A stretch of 14,843 bases of DNA from Tissierellales bacterium (lineage in GTDB: Bacteria > Bacillota_A > Clostridia > Tissierellales > JASKZW01). The notes beneath the pieces were generated by a model that was given only the letters and a program-made list of their open reading frames with translations, had not been told where the DNA came from and searched no databases. Of the stretch, positions 7,936 to 14,351 are shown piece after piece. Each line of letters opens with the position of its first letter. The stretch's first letter is position 1. The position numbers were made by a program, and so were the translations under genes. The stretch is taken from NCBI GenBank assembly GCA_030147425.1, contig JASKZW010000107.1, forward strand, positions 1-14,843, in the 5' to 3' direction.

Positions 7936-9312
7936 TTAAATATTTAATTTTTTAATCCTATATTGTAAGGTCTGTCTTGGTATTTTTAGTCTCTCTGCTG
8001 CCTGAGTTATATTTCCATCTGTAACTTCTAAGGCCTCTTCAATTAATCTTTTTTCTTCTCTTTCTAAAATACCGTTTAATGATAGATCTGTCTCTTTATT
8101 ATTAAGGGTCTGAAACTTAACTGGTAGGTCTTCCATCTCAATTAAATCCCTATCCATCATACTAACTATTCCTTCTAGAAGATGTTCTAACTCCCTAACA
8201 TTCCCATCCCAGGAATAGCTCTTAAAAAACTCCATAACTTCCCTACTAACACCCTTAACACTTTTATTAAATCTTTCATTAAATTTCTCTATAAAATGTT
8301 CAACTAAGATAGGGATATCATCTTTTCTATCCTTTAAACTAGGAATCTCTAGATAAACTACATTCAGCCTATAAAAAAGGTCCCTTCTTATTTGTTTTTC
8401 TTCTATAGCTTCCTTAGGAGTTACGTTAATAGCTGAAATAATTCTAACATCAACATCTATAGTATCAATGCCACCAACCCTTCTAATTCTACCATCTTGT
8501 AAGACTCTAAGTAGTTTAGATTGTAACTCAAGAGGCATAGAATTTATCTCATCTAAAAAAAGAGTTCCTCCATCTGCCAGTTCAAAAAGTCCCGGTCTAT
8601 CCTCAGCTCCTGTAAAGCCACCCTTTGTAGTACCAAATAGAATTCCTTCTAGCAGATTTGCCGGAAGAGCTGCACAGTTTTGTGCTATAAAAGGCTTGTA
8701 TCTTCTATCACTATGATTATGAATAGATTGAACAAAAAGTTCCTTACCTGTTCCTGTATCTCCGCCTATCATCACGGATACATCAGTTTCTGCCGCCTTT
8801 AATCCAAGGGACTGAAGTCTAATCATTTCCTTATTTCTCCCTATAATATCATCAAAGGTAAACCTGGCTGTATACTTGGCTTCCTTGGTCTTTTTAGAGG
8901 GATTAGTATAAAGTCTAGACTGAAGGTCTACTATCTTCTCAGACATACGTTTTACAGTAGTTATATCCTTAGATATTTCCATTGCTCCTACTATTCTTCC
9001 ATTACTTTTTATAGGTATAGAGGAGTTTATAGTGGTTATTTTTTCTCCCTTATAATTTAGAAATGTTTGCTCATTATCATAGATAGGTTCTCCCGTTCTA
9101 ATTACTGTTAATAAAGTACTGCTATTTTGTGTTAAAGATGGGTAAACTTCTAGTAGATGCTGACCCTGCACCTTATCTCTATCTATACCATCGATTTGTT
9201 GGGCAAAGGAGTTGTAGTATATTATTAAACCTTGTTTATCTATAATATGAACTCCTTCTTCCAGGTAATCTAGTATGAAGTTTATATTTTCCCTTAAAAA
9301 TAATTCCTGCAT
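7936..9312 (-). CDS. Sigma-54-dependent transcriptional activator (PAS / AAA+ / Fis-type HTH)
   Basis: A RocR/PrdR-like enhancer-binding protein of 458 residues. A single N-terminal PAS domain (about 12-122; GVHIIDKQG, then a VGAMEISKDIT end) probably senses a ligand or signal. The AAA+ domain (about 152-390) has Walker A GDTGTGKE (184-191), the sigma-54 contact loop GGFTGA (231-236, usually GAFTGA), Walker B TLFLDE (250-255) and RRDLFYRLN (309-317) at the arginine-finger region. The C-terminal Fis-type helix-turn-helix (about 420-457) ends NITQAAERLKIPRQTLQYRI. No receiver domain is present, so a phosphorelay is unlikely. It is encoded directly before a consensus sigma-54 promoter and is the obvious candidate activator of kdd-kamABCDE. 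The signal (lysine or an intermediate) is inferred. The start has GAGGGGGT 4-5 nt upstream. Confidence 0.92.
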   Translation of the reverse strand: MQELFLRENINFILDYLEEGVHIIDKQGLIIYYNSFAQQIDGIDRDKVQGQHLLEVYPSLTQNSSTLLTVIRTGEPIYDNEQTFLNYKGEKITTINSSIPIKSNGRIVGAMEISKDITTVKRMSEKIVDLQSRLYTNPSKKTKEAKYTARFTFDDIIGRNKEMIRLQSLGLKAAETDVSVMIGGDTGTGKELFVQSIHNHSDRRYKPFIAQNCAALPANLLEGILFGTTKGGFTGAEDRPGLFELADGGTLFLDEINSMPLELQSKLLRVLQDGRIRRVGGIDTIDVDVRIISAINVTPKEAIEEKQIRRDLFYRLNVVYLEIPSLKDRKDDIPILVEHFIEKFNERFNKSVKGVSREVMEFFKSYSWDGNVRELEHLLEGIVSMMDRDLIEMEDLPVKFQTLNNKETDLSLNGILEREEKRLIEEALEVTDGNITQAAERLKIPRQTLQYRIKKLNI

Positions 9313-9332
9313 AATTACCCCCTCGCTTAATT

Positions 9333-9350
9333 TTCGGCACCCTTTGCCAA
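9333..9350. other. Dyad upstream of the sigma-54 activator gene
   Basis: TTCGGCA and TGCCAA form an almost perfect dyad with a 5-nt centre, 21 nt upstream of the activator ATG. It could be an operator or a small leader hairpin. The 112-nt gap it sits in has a TTGACG but no good -10, so the activator promoter could not be placed with confidence and read-through from murI is possible. Confidence 0.3.
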
Positions 9351-9424
9351 CTTTTCGTCAATCTTTTTATTTCCCCTTAATTTTCAGATAATTAAACTTT
9401 TATTTATGCTTGTGAAAATTTTAT

Positions 9425-10213
9425 CTATAATTCTATCTCTTTTAAATTTTTTATCTCTCTTTTTAAAATTTTAGACCCAATAGCTTTAAAGTTTTCTCCT
9501 CTAGCTGTTACAAAGTATTTCTCTTCTCCAACTAATTTTTTACTTAATAAATTCTTTTCTTCTAAAAGTTTTTTTAACTTTTCTGCTGTTGCTAAGGCTG
9601 GATCTATTAGTTTTATATCTTCTCCTAGGTAGGACTCTATATCATCTCTTAAAACTGGGAAATGTGTACATCCTAAAATTAAACTATCTATATCTTCATC
9701 TTTATATACACTTAAATATTCTTCCATTAACTCATCTATACCCTTTTTATTTGAAGTTTCCACGATTTTTACAAATTCTGGACAGGCAGTAGCGGAAATT
9801 ACAAGTTCGGGTTTAAGCTTTCTTCCTTCTATTTCATAAGATTTAGATTCAACAGTTCCCTTAGTTCCTATAAGTCCAAGCTTATTTTTATTTGTAGTTG
9901 ATAGTGCATATTCAACCCCTGGCTTTATAACTCCTAAAACCTCTAAATCCGTCTTAGAACTTATCGCTTCTAATGCTACAGAAGATATGGTATTGCAGGC
10001 TATAACCAAGGCTTTTATATCTTCCTTCAACAAAAAGTCTACTATTTCTAATGAAAAATCTATTATCTCTTCCTTAGGTCTTGGCCCATAAGGAACTCTC
10101 TTTGTATCTCCAAAGTAAATTAAATCTTCTCCAGGCATAAGTTTTTTTATTTCTTTTAGGACTGTTAGGCCGCCTAGTCCTGAATCAAAAATTCCTATTG
10201 GTCTTTCTCTCAT
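9425..10213 (-). CDS. murI: Glutamate racemase
   Basis: Interconverts L- and D-glutamate in the cytoplasm, supplying D-glutamate for peptidoglycan. The 262 residues match the family length. Both catalytic cysteines are present: C73 in IACNT and C182 in LGCTHFP. The N-terminal substrate loop GIFDSGLGGLTV carries D10 and S11, and YFGDTKRVPYG (33-43) is the usual second signature. A GGAGGT ribosome binding site precedes the ATG. It starts 14 nt past ispE, so the two are co-transcribed. The end of the gene has no strong terminator; only a weak AATTTTCA/TGAAAATT pair with a large loop lies downstream. Confidence 0.96.
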   Translation of the reverse strand: MRERPIGIFDSGLGGLTVLKEIKKLMPGEDLIYFGDTKRVPYGPRPKEEIIDFSLEIVDFLLKEDIKALVIACNTISSVALEAISSKTDLEVLGVIKPGVEYALSTTNKNKLGLIGTKGTVESKSYEIEGRKLKPELVISATACPEFVKIVETSNKKGIDELMEEYLSVYKDEDIDSLILGCTHFPVLRDDIESYLGEDIKLIDPALATAEKLKKLLEEKNLLSKKLVGEEKYFVTARGENFKAIGSKILKREIKNLKEIEL

Positions 10214-10227
10214 CTGCTTACCTCCGC

Positions 10228-11079
10228 TTATATTGTTTTACTAGCAATTATTATGTAATCTTCATAATAAGATTGGAAATAATCCCTTGCTCTATTTAAG
10301 CTTGCCTGGTCTTTAAAAATACCAAAAACTGAAGAACCACTACCAGACATTAAGGCACCTAAAGCACCTTGTTGTAAAAGTTCTTCCTTTATACTTTTAA
10401 TTTCTGGATGACTTTTAAAAACCACTTCCTCCATCCTATTAAAAAGCTCATGACCTAATTTTTCTAAATCTCTATCCTCTATAGCCTCTTCTAATTTAGA
10501 TAAACTAACCTTCTTATTTTCTATTCTTATCTTAGAGTAAACCTCAGCTGTGCTTATAGGAATTTTAGGATTAATTATTAAAATATCTACACCTGAGAAG
10601 CTAGGTAGATCTCTTAACTTATCTCCTATCCTACTAGCAAAACAAGTTCCTCCCCTTATACAAAAAGGAAAGTCTGCTCCAAGCTCACTTGATAAATCTT
10701 CTAACTCCCTAGTGTCTAATCCAAGCTGCCACATCTCATTTAAAGCAAGTAAAACAGCTGCTCCATCAGCACTACCTCCGGCTAAACCTGCCATAACAGG
10801 TATATTTTTTTCTATATGTATTTTAAATTTATCAGTCTTATTATATTTATCAGCCAGCAATCTATAGGCTTTGTAAACTAAATTATCCTCTCCAAGGGGA
10901 ATATATTTATTATTACTAGTTATTTGAAATTGGTCACTTTTCTCAAGGTAGACCTCATCATATAGATCTATCTCCTGCATGATACTTTCTATATTATGAT
11001 ATCCATCTTCTCTTTTATTTATTATTTCTAGTCCTAAATTTATCTTAGCTGATCTGATAATTTTTATAGATTCCATCAT
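10228..11079 (-). CDS. ispE: 4-diphosphocytidyl-2-C-methyl-D-erythritol kinase
   Basis: GHMP-family kinase of the methylerythritol phosphate pathway; it phosphorylates CDP-methylerythritol on the way to isoprenoids. The 283 residues are of normal length. AKINLGL (11-17) is the N-terminal signature, with K12 near the active site. The GHMP ATP loop is GLAGGSADGAAVL (98-110). D136 in GADFPFC is the expected catalytic aspartate, and SGSGSSVFG (245-253) is the C-terminal phosphate loop. Two ATG codons stand in tandem at the start. The second (11076) is 7 nt from GGAG and may be preferred, shortening the protein by one residue. veg upstream and ispE here preserve a widespread Firmicute arrangement. 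Confidence 0.96.
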   Translation of the reverse strand: MMESIKIIRSAKINLGLEIINKREDGYHNIESIMQEIDLYDEVYLEKSDQFQITSNNKYIPLGEDNLVYKAYRLLADKYNKTDKFKIHIEKNIPVMAGLAGGSADGAAVLLALNEMWQLGLDTRELEDLSSELGADFPFCIRGGTCFASRIGDKLRDLPSFSGVDILIINPKIPISTAEVYSKIRIENKKVSLSKLEEAIEDRDLEKLGHELFNRMEEVVFKSHPEIKSIKEELLQQGALGALMSGSGSSVFGIFKDQASLNRARDYFQSYYEDYIIIASKTI

Positions 11080-11114
11080 CCTACTCCTTATTCTTTTCTC
11101 CCATCCTCTTAGTA

Positions 11115-11123
11115 ATTATAACA
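11115..11123 (-). promoter_or_regulatory. Candidate extended -10 promoter of ispE-murI
   Basis: TGTTATAAT is a perfect extended -10 on the minus strand, about 35 nt upstream of the ispE start and just after the veg terminator. No good -35 is seen at 17 nt, which an extended -10 can tolerate. Confidence 0.55.
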
Positions 11124-11139
11124 TAAGTTACTTTCACTT

Positions 11140-11179
11140 CTTAAAACAAAAAACTGTATAATTTTAAAATTATACAGTT
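11140..11179 (-). terminator. Intrinsic terminator of veg
   Basis: A perfect 28-nt palindrome (14-nt arms beginning AACTGTATAA; 11152-11179) starts 8 nt after the veg stop. On the minus strand its end merges into TTTTTTG and TTTT. The stem is AT-rich but long and followed by U, so it should end the short veg transcript before ispE. Confidence 0.82.
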
Positions 11180-11187
11180 TATCTAGT

Positions 11188-11448
11188 TTATGATATTTTT
11201 TCTTCAGCCTCTGTCCTAATGGTTATCTCAACTGTTCCGGTTAATACATCTGTATAAGTATGAGATACTCTTCTTGTTCCACCATATTCGTTGTTTATCC
11301 TTACTACGAATAAGTTTGGGTATGTGTCTTCTATAACTCCTTTGCGAGTAACAATTCGCTTTCTGCCCTTGTCTGCCCTCAGTATTACTTCCTTCCCAAT
11401 ACAACTTTCAATATCTTTTCGAATTAATAATAAAGTATCTTTTCTCAA
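11188..11448 (-). CDS. veg: Veg family protein
   Basis: A small Firmicute protein; in Bacillus subtilis Veg is abundant and has been linked to biofilm matrix gene expression, though its molecular action is not settled. From the TTG start the protein has 86 residues, the same as I recall for B. subtilis Veg. Family features are the IESCIGKEVILRADKGRKR segment (basic, beta-rich; about 13-31), TYPNLFVVRI, and RVSHTYTDVLTGTVEIT near the C-terminus. The longest frame would add 11 residues from a GTG at 11481, but those codons contain the GGAAGGTGG Shine-Dalgarno, which lies 8 nt before the TTG. Two consensus promoters and a dedicated terminator indicate a very highly expressed single-gene transcript. 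Confidence 0.92.
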   Translation of the reverse strand: MRKDTLLLIRKDIESCIGKEVILRADKGRKRIVTRKGVIEDTYPNLFVVRINNEYGGTRRVSHTYTDVLTGTVEITIRTEAEEKIS

Positions 11449-11456
11449 TAAAGTAA

Positions 11457-11465
11457 CCACCTTCC
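11457..11465 (-). promoter_or_regulatory. Ribosome binding site deciding the TTG start of veg
   Basis: GGAAGGTGG is followed after 8 nt by TTG, the codon that gives an 86-residue Veg. The upstream GTG at 11481 has no such motif at the right distance. Confidence 0.75.
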
Positions 11466-11505
11466 ATAAGTGCTCTCGCACACAAAGTTAAGACTACTAG
11501 AAGTT

Positions 11506-11534
11506 ATTATATCACCTATGATAATCATTGTCAA
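11506..11534 (-). promoter_or_regulatory. Proximal sigma-A promoter of veg
   Basis: TTGACA (11534-11529), 17-nt spacer, TATAAT (11511-11506): a perfect match in both hexamers with optimal spacing. Transcription would start near 11499, about 50 nt before the veg TTG. Confidence 0.92.
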
Positions 11535-11545
11535 GTTAACATATT

Positions 11546-11574
11546 ATTATACTATGTAGTATGACCCTTGTCAA
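11546..11574 (-). promoter_or_regulatory. Distal sigma-A promoter of veg
   Basis: A second TTGACA-N17-TATAAT lies exactly 40 bp upstream of the proximal one, again perfect in both hexamers. Tandem strong promoters are known for B. subtilis veg. Confidence 0.9.
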
Positions 11575-11652
11575 TGAAAAATTCTTGTTTTTTTACCTAT
11601 TAAATAAATTAGTTTTTCTGATATATAAAAAAATAGCAAATAGTTTCCACTC

Positions 11653-11669
11653 TTACTAGGAACTAGTAA
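11653..11669. other. Small hairpin in the veg-mgtE gap
   Basis: TTACTAG and CTAGTAA pair around a 3-nt loop in the 356-base gap between veg and mgtE. No T-run adjoins it, so it is not a terminator. Apart from this, the veg promoters and the mgtE terminator, I see nothing in the gap. Confidence 0.3.
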
Positions 11670-11694
11670 ATTAGCTAATCATACTTTAATAATA

Positions 11695-11771
11695 GAAAAA
11701 AATAATACCCCCAAAATTTAATAAATTAAGGATTTTTCTTTCCCTAAATTATTAGCCACTTTGGAGGTATT
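11695..11771 (-). terminator. Long stem-loop terminator of mgtE
   Basis: On the minus strand AATACCTCCAAA pairs with TTTGGGGGTATT through one U-G wobble, then a near-immediate run of seven U follows. Between the arms a second imperfect stem (AATTTAGG with CCTTAATT) closes most of the loop, giving a folded element of about 70 nt. It lies 33 nt past the mgtE stop. It is larger than most intrinsic terminators. Confidence 0.75.
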
Positions 11772-11804
11772 TATATTAAATTTTTTAATGTTTTTATTAA
11801 GTTA

Positions 11805-13145
11805 TTATACTATGCCTAGTAGAGATTGAGCTACCATAAAGTATACAAATAGTGCCATAACATCTACCACAGTTGTAATAAGTGGACCGGCCATAATAGC
11901 TGGATCCATTTTGAAAGTTTGTGCTATTATTGGTAAAATTCCACCTACCAACTTAGCAGTTACAACCGTAACTATAAGTGTTATAGAAACTGTCATAGCT
12001 ATTTGTAGGTCTACTCCTTCTAAGTAAGTTAATCTTAAGAAGTTAACAAAAGATAGAACAATTCCCACTACTAGGGAAATTCTAAACTCCTTCCATAGAA
12101 CCTTAAGTCCATCCGTAACTTTAATATCTCCTACTGCTAGTCCCCTAATTATAAGGGTAGAAGATTGACTTCCCGAATTACCACCTGTATCCATCAACAT
12201 TGGAATGAAGAGAGACAGTGTTACCTGAGCTGCTAGAACATCTTCATATCTAGCCATTATCCTCTGGGTGAATGTACCCGAAATCATTAGTATAAGTAAC
12301 CAAGGTAATCTATTTTTTACCAACTTAAATACACTAGTATCTAAGTAGCTTTCTTCCGTAGGCGATGTACCCGCCATTATTTGAAAGTCCTCTGTCGCTT
12401 CTTGCTCTATGATTCCCATAATATCATCTACAGTTATAATACCAATCATTCTATTTTCATTATCAACTACTGGCAAGGCAACAAATCCGTATCTACTAAA
12501 TACAGATGCTACTTCTTCCTGATCATCATGGGTATTTACACTAATAATATCCCATTCCATTATATCATCTATGAGCACATCTTCCTCCGAGGTAACTATC
12601 TTCCTCAAGGAGACGTAACCTTCTAATTTTCTGTTATCGTCTAATACATAACAGGTATAGACGGTTTCACTGGTTAAACCAACATCTTTTATGTGGTCTA
12701 GGGCTTCTTTTACTGTTTGGCCACGTTTTAGCTTCACATACTCAATAGTCATTAAACTACCAGCTGAATCAGATGGATAGTTTAAGAATTGATTGACCAG
12801 CTTTCTCTCATCTTCCCTAGCATACTTTAAAATCTTGTTAACCACATTAGCCGGCACTTCTTCGATTAGGTCTATCATATCATCGAAGAATAAGTCTTCT
12901 ATTATACTTTCCACCTCGGCGTCGGTTACAGATTCTATTATGCCTAGTTGCTGCTCTCGTGAGAAATGTGAAAAGACTTCTACTGCCAAATCCTTAGGTA
13001 GCATTCTAAATACTAATAGGGTAGTCTGTGCATCCATAGGATCTAGTAATTCTGCTACGTCTACTTCGTTCATTTCTGACACTTCTTTTTTAATTTGCAA
13101 GTATTTCTTGTCTTCTACTAATTGTGTAAGTTTTTCTGCATCCAT
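11805..13145 (-). CDS. mgtE: Magnesium transporter / channel MgtE
   Basis: Homodimeric Mg2+-gated channel of the inner membrane. From the ATG at 13145 the protein has 446 residues, the family length. An acidic helical N domain (about 10-122) precedes two CBS domains (about 125-250), which together sense cytosolic Mg2+, then a membrane domain with about five helices (roughly 279-297, 303-325, 356-374, 382-406, 416-444). The signature PMLMDTGGNSGSQSS includes GGNSGSQ at 321-327. D428 in the last helix probably corresponds to the pore aspartate D432 of the Thermus protein. A longer frame from 13178 is rejected because its extra 11 codons include the AGGGGTG ribosome binding site and the transcription start region. 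No long leader is present, so there is no M-box riboswitch. Confidence 0.95.
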   Translation of the reverse strand: MDAEKLTQLVEDKKYLQIKKEVSEMNEVDVAELLDPMDAQTTLLVFRMLPKDLAVEVFSHFSREQQLGIIESVTDAEVESIIEDLFFDDMIDLIEEVPANVVNKILKYAREDERKLVNQFLNYPSDSAGSLMTIEYVKLKRGQTVKEALDHIKDVGLTSETVYTCYVLDDNRKLEGYVSLRKIVTSEEDVLIDDIMEWDIISVNTHDDQEEVASVFSRYGFVALPVVDNENRMIGIITVDDIMGIIEQEATEDFQIMAGTSPTEESYLDTSVFKLVKNRLPWLLILMISGTFTQRIMARYEDVLAAQVTLSLFIPMLMDTGGNSGSQSSTLIIRGLAVGDIKVTDGLKVLWKEFRISLVVGIVLSFVNFLRLTYLEGVDLQIAMTVSITLIVTVVTAKLVGGILPIIAQTFKMDPAIMAGPLITTVVDVMALFVYFMVAQSLLGIV

Positions 13146-13166
13146 TTTATCACCCCTACATTTTAG

Positions 13167-13183
13167 ATTATAACACATGTTAT
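13167..13183 (-). promoter_or_regulatory. Extended -10 promoter of mgtE with overlapping dyad
   Basis: TGTTATAAT (TATAAT at 13172-13167) is a perfect extended -10 on the minus strand, about 20 nt upstream of the mgtE ATG. It overlaps a dyad ATAACA-CA-TGTTAT (13170-13183) that could bind a repressor. The -35 region is poor. The leader would be only about 15 nt. Confidence 0.6.
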
Positions 13184-13235
13184 GATATTTATAAGTAAAT
13201 TTTAAGCTTTATTTTATAATCTTGTATGGATTATT

Positions 13236-13263
13236 CTGACTTTATATGCTAGTATATTACTAT
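13236..13263 (+). promoter_or_regulatory. Weak candidate promoter of the DUF1858 gene
   Basis: CTGACT, 16 nt, TACTAT on the plus strand matches four and five bases of the two sigma-A hexamers, and would start transcription about 30 nt before the ATG. The AT-rich setting gives several alternatives. Confidence 0.35.
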
Positions 13264-13297
13264 AGATTGATTATATTACACTAAGGAGGTAGTATCG

Positions 13298-13483
13298 ATG
13301 GAAATAACAAAAGATCATGTTATAGGTGATTTAATCCAAGAAAGACCGGAAGTTATAGAGACTCTTATGAGCTTTGGAATGGGATGTGTAGGATGTCCTG
13401 CAAGCCAAATGGAAACTATTGGAGAAGCTGCTATAGTTCACGGTTTGGATCTTGAAGCTTTACTTGAAGCTTTAAATGCCTAG
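13298..13483 (+). CDS. DUF1858-type disulfide miniprotein (CxxC)
   Basis: A 61-residue soluble protein and the only clear plus-strand gene. It is all-helical in appearance: ITKDHVIGDLIQERPEVIETL, then SFGMGCVGCPAS with C30 and C33, then a TIGEAAIVHGLDLEALLEALN helix. This is the pattern of the DUF1858 / hybrid-cluster-associated disulfide domain, also present as the N-terminal domain of ScdA/RIC-type iron-sulfur repair proteins. The CxxC may be redox active or bind metal; the actual role is not established. GGAGGT 8 nt before the ATG and a strong terminator support expression as a single gene. It diverges from mgtE with no evident functional link, though the nearby thiol-redox glutaredoxins are suggestive. 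Confidence 0.85.
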   Translation: MEITKDHVIGDLIQERPEVIETLMSFGMGCVGCPASQMETIGEAAIVHGLDLEALLEALNA

Positions 13484-13512
13484 TGTTAAAAATAAATTAA
13501 AAGATAGATTTT

Positions 13513-13545
13513 AAAAAGGTAGGCTAAGCCCTACCTTTTTCTGTT
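13513..13545 (+). terminator. Intrinsic terminator of the DUF1858 gene
   Basis: AAAAAGGTAGG pairs with CCTACCTTTTT around a 6-nt loop, giving a stem with A-tract and T-tract on either side. It begins 30 nt after the stop and could act in both directions. Confidence 0.88.
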
Positions 13546-13629
13546 TTAAATAATAGTTTATTAAATTAAAATATTATTTATGAATATTAAATTAAGCTTA
13601 TAATTAAATTTATAATAACTTAAAATAAA

Positions 13630-13660
13630 ATAAGAAAAGGGAAGAACTTTCGTTCTTCCC
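13630..13660 (-). terminator. Intrinsic terminator of the downstream glutaredoxin gene
   Basis: GGGAAGAAC and GTTCTTCCC form a 9-bp stem with a GAAA tetraloop on the transcribed (minus) strand, followed by TTTTCTTATTTT. It lies about 30 nt past the stop of the gene at 13691-13921. Confidence 0.88.
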
Positions 13661-13690
13661 TTGATTATCTATATTATAACCTTAAAGATA

Positions 13691-13921
13691 TTATAATCCT
13701 AAAGCGTTATCTATTCTTGGTTTGTCGAAACCTACGATTTCTTCGTCATCAATTAGGATAACTGGAACTCCCATGTGTCCCATTTGCATTAATTCTTGTC
13801 TAGCTGTTGCATCTGTTTGGATATTTTTTTCTTCAAACTCTATCCCATTTTCATTTAAATAATCTTTAGCTGATACACAGTAAGGACATGTGTTACTGCT
13901 GTATACTGTTACTTTTGCCAT
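13691..13921 (-). CDS. Glutaredoxin-like protein, CPYC type (copy 1)
   Basis: A 76-residue single-domain thioredoxin-fold protein, probably a cytoplasmic disulfide or persulfide reductase. The active site TCPYC has C12 and C15. GVPV (51-54) supplies the cis-proline P53, and GFDKPRID (64-71) follows the last strand. Length and layout match the YruB/NrdH-like small glutaredoxins of clostridia; NrdH proper has a different C-terminal motif, so I do not assign a role in ribonucleotide reduction. It shares 65 of 76 residues with the next gene upstream, a recent tandem duplication. AGGGAGGA precedes the ATG. It has its own perfect promoter carrying a CsoR-type dyad and its own terminator, so it is regulated separately from copy 2. 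Confidence 0.93.
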   Translation of the reverse strand: MAKVTVYSSNTCPYCVSAKDYLNENGIEFEEKNIQTDATARQELMQMGHMGVPVILIDDEEIVGFDKPRIDNALGL

Positions 13922-13953
13922 TTAATCTTCCTCCCTTATTTTATCTTAAATCC

Positions 13954-13982
13954 ATTATACCCCCTAAGGGTATATTTGTCAA
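13954..13982 (-). promoter_or_regulatory. Promoter of glutaredoxin copy 1 with CsoR/CstR-type operator in the spacer
   Basis: TTGACA (13982-13977), 17 nt, TATAAT (13959-13954) is a perfect sigma-A promoter. The dyad TATACCC-N5-GGGTATA (13956-13974) fills the spacer and runs into the -10, so a bound repressor would block polymerase. The G-tract pseudo-palindrome resembles operators of the CsoR family (copper-sensing CsoR, persulfide-sensing CstR). No such regulator is encoded in the window. Confidence 0.85.
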
Positions 13983-14030
13983 ATGTTTTCCTAGATAAAA
14001 TAATATATTTTAAAAAGTTTTTAAAATATA

Positions 14031-14261
14031 TTATAATCCTAAGGCTTCATCTATCTTAGGTTTGTCAAAACCTACTATTTCTTCCCCATCTACTAAAATA
14101 ACTGGAACTCCCATATGTCCCATTTGCATTAATTCCTGTCTAGCTTCTCCATCAGTTTGTATATTTTTTTCTTCAAATTCTACATTATTCTCTGTTAAAT
14201 ATTCTTTTGCTCTTACACAGTAAGGACAAGTATTACTACTATAAACTGTTACCTTAGCCAT
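14031..14261 (-). CDS. Glutaredoxin-like protein, CPYC type (copy 2)
   Basis: Near twin of copy 1, also 76 residues, with TCPYC (C12, C15), cis-P53 in GVPV and GFDKPKID. The 11 differences are mainly conservative (I27V, I57V, R69K) or on the surface; S17R, just after the active site, may alter charge there. Both copies keep all catalytic features, so both should be functional. A perfect AAGGAGG precedes the ATG. It lies between the ArsR gene (upstream, about 108 nt away) and copy 1. A TACCC/GGGTA dyad overlaps the arsR stop and is the likely control site; a promoter there is less clear than for copy 1, and read-through from arsR is possible. Confidence 0.93.
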   Translation of the reverse strand: MAKVTVYSSNTCPYCVRAKEYLTENNVEFEEKNIQTDGEARQELMQMGHMGVPVILVDGEEIVGFDKPKIDEALGL

Positions 14262-14351
14262 TTTAATTCCTCCTTTAATATAAAAGAATCTTTCATCTTA
14301 TAGCCTTTATTACCCAGGGTTTTTTCGATTAATCATATCTAACTAATTTTT

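Noticed and set aside
9333..9350. Second sigma-54 promoter before the activator gene (TGGCA on the minus strand)
   Set aside because: The GG and the next GC are 10 rather than 12 positions apart, and there is no TTGC element.
13146..13297. M-box (Mg2+) riboswitch before mgtE
   Set aside because: The gap is only about 150 nt, shared with a divergent gene, and the best -10 leaves a leader of about 15 nt. No M-box-like multi-helix structure is visible.
14311..14326. ACCCAGGGT upstream of glutaredoxin copy 2 as a third CsoR-type operator
   Set aside because: It lacks the central spacer and the flanking TAT bases of the other two dyads, and is probably chance.
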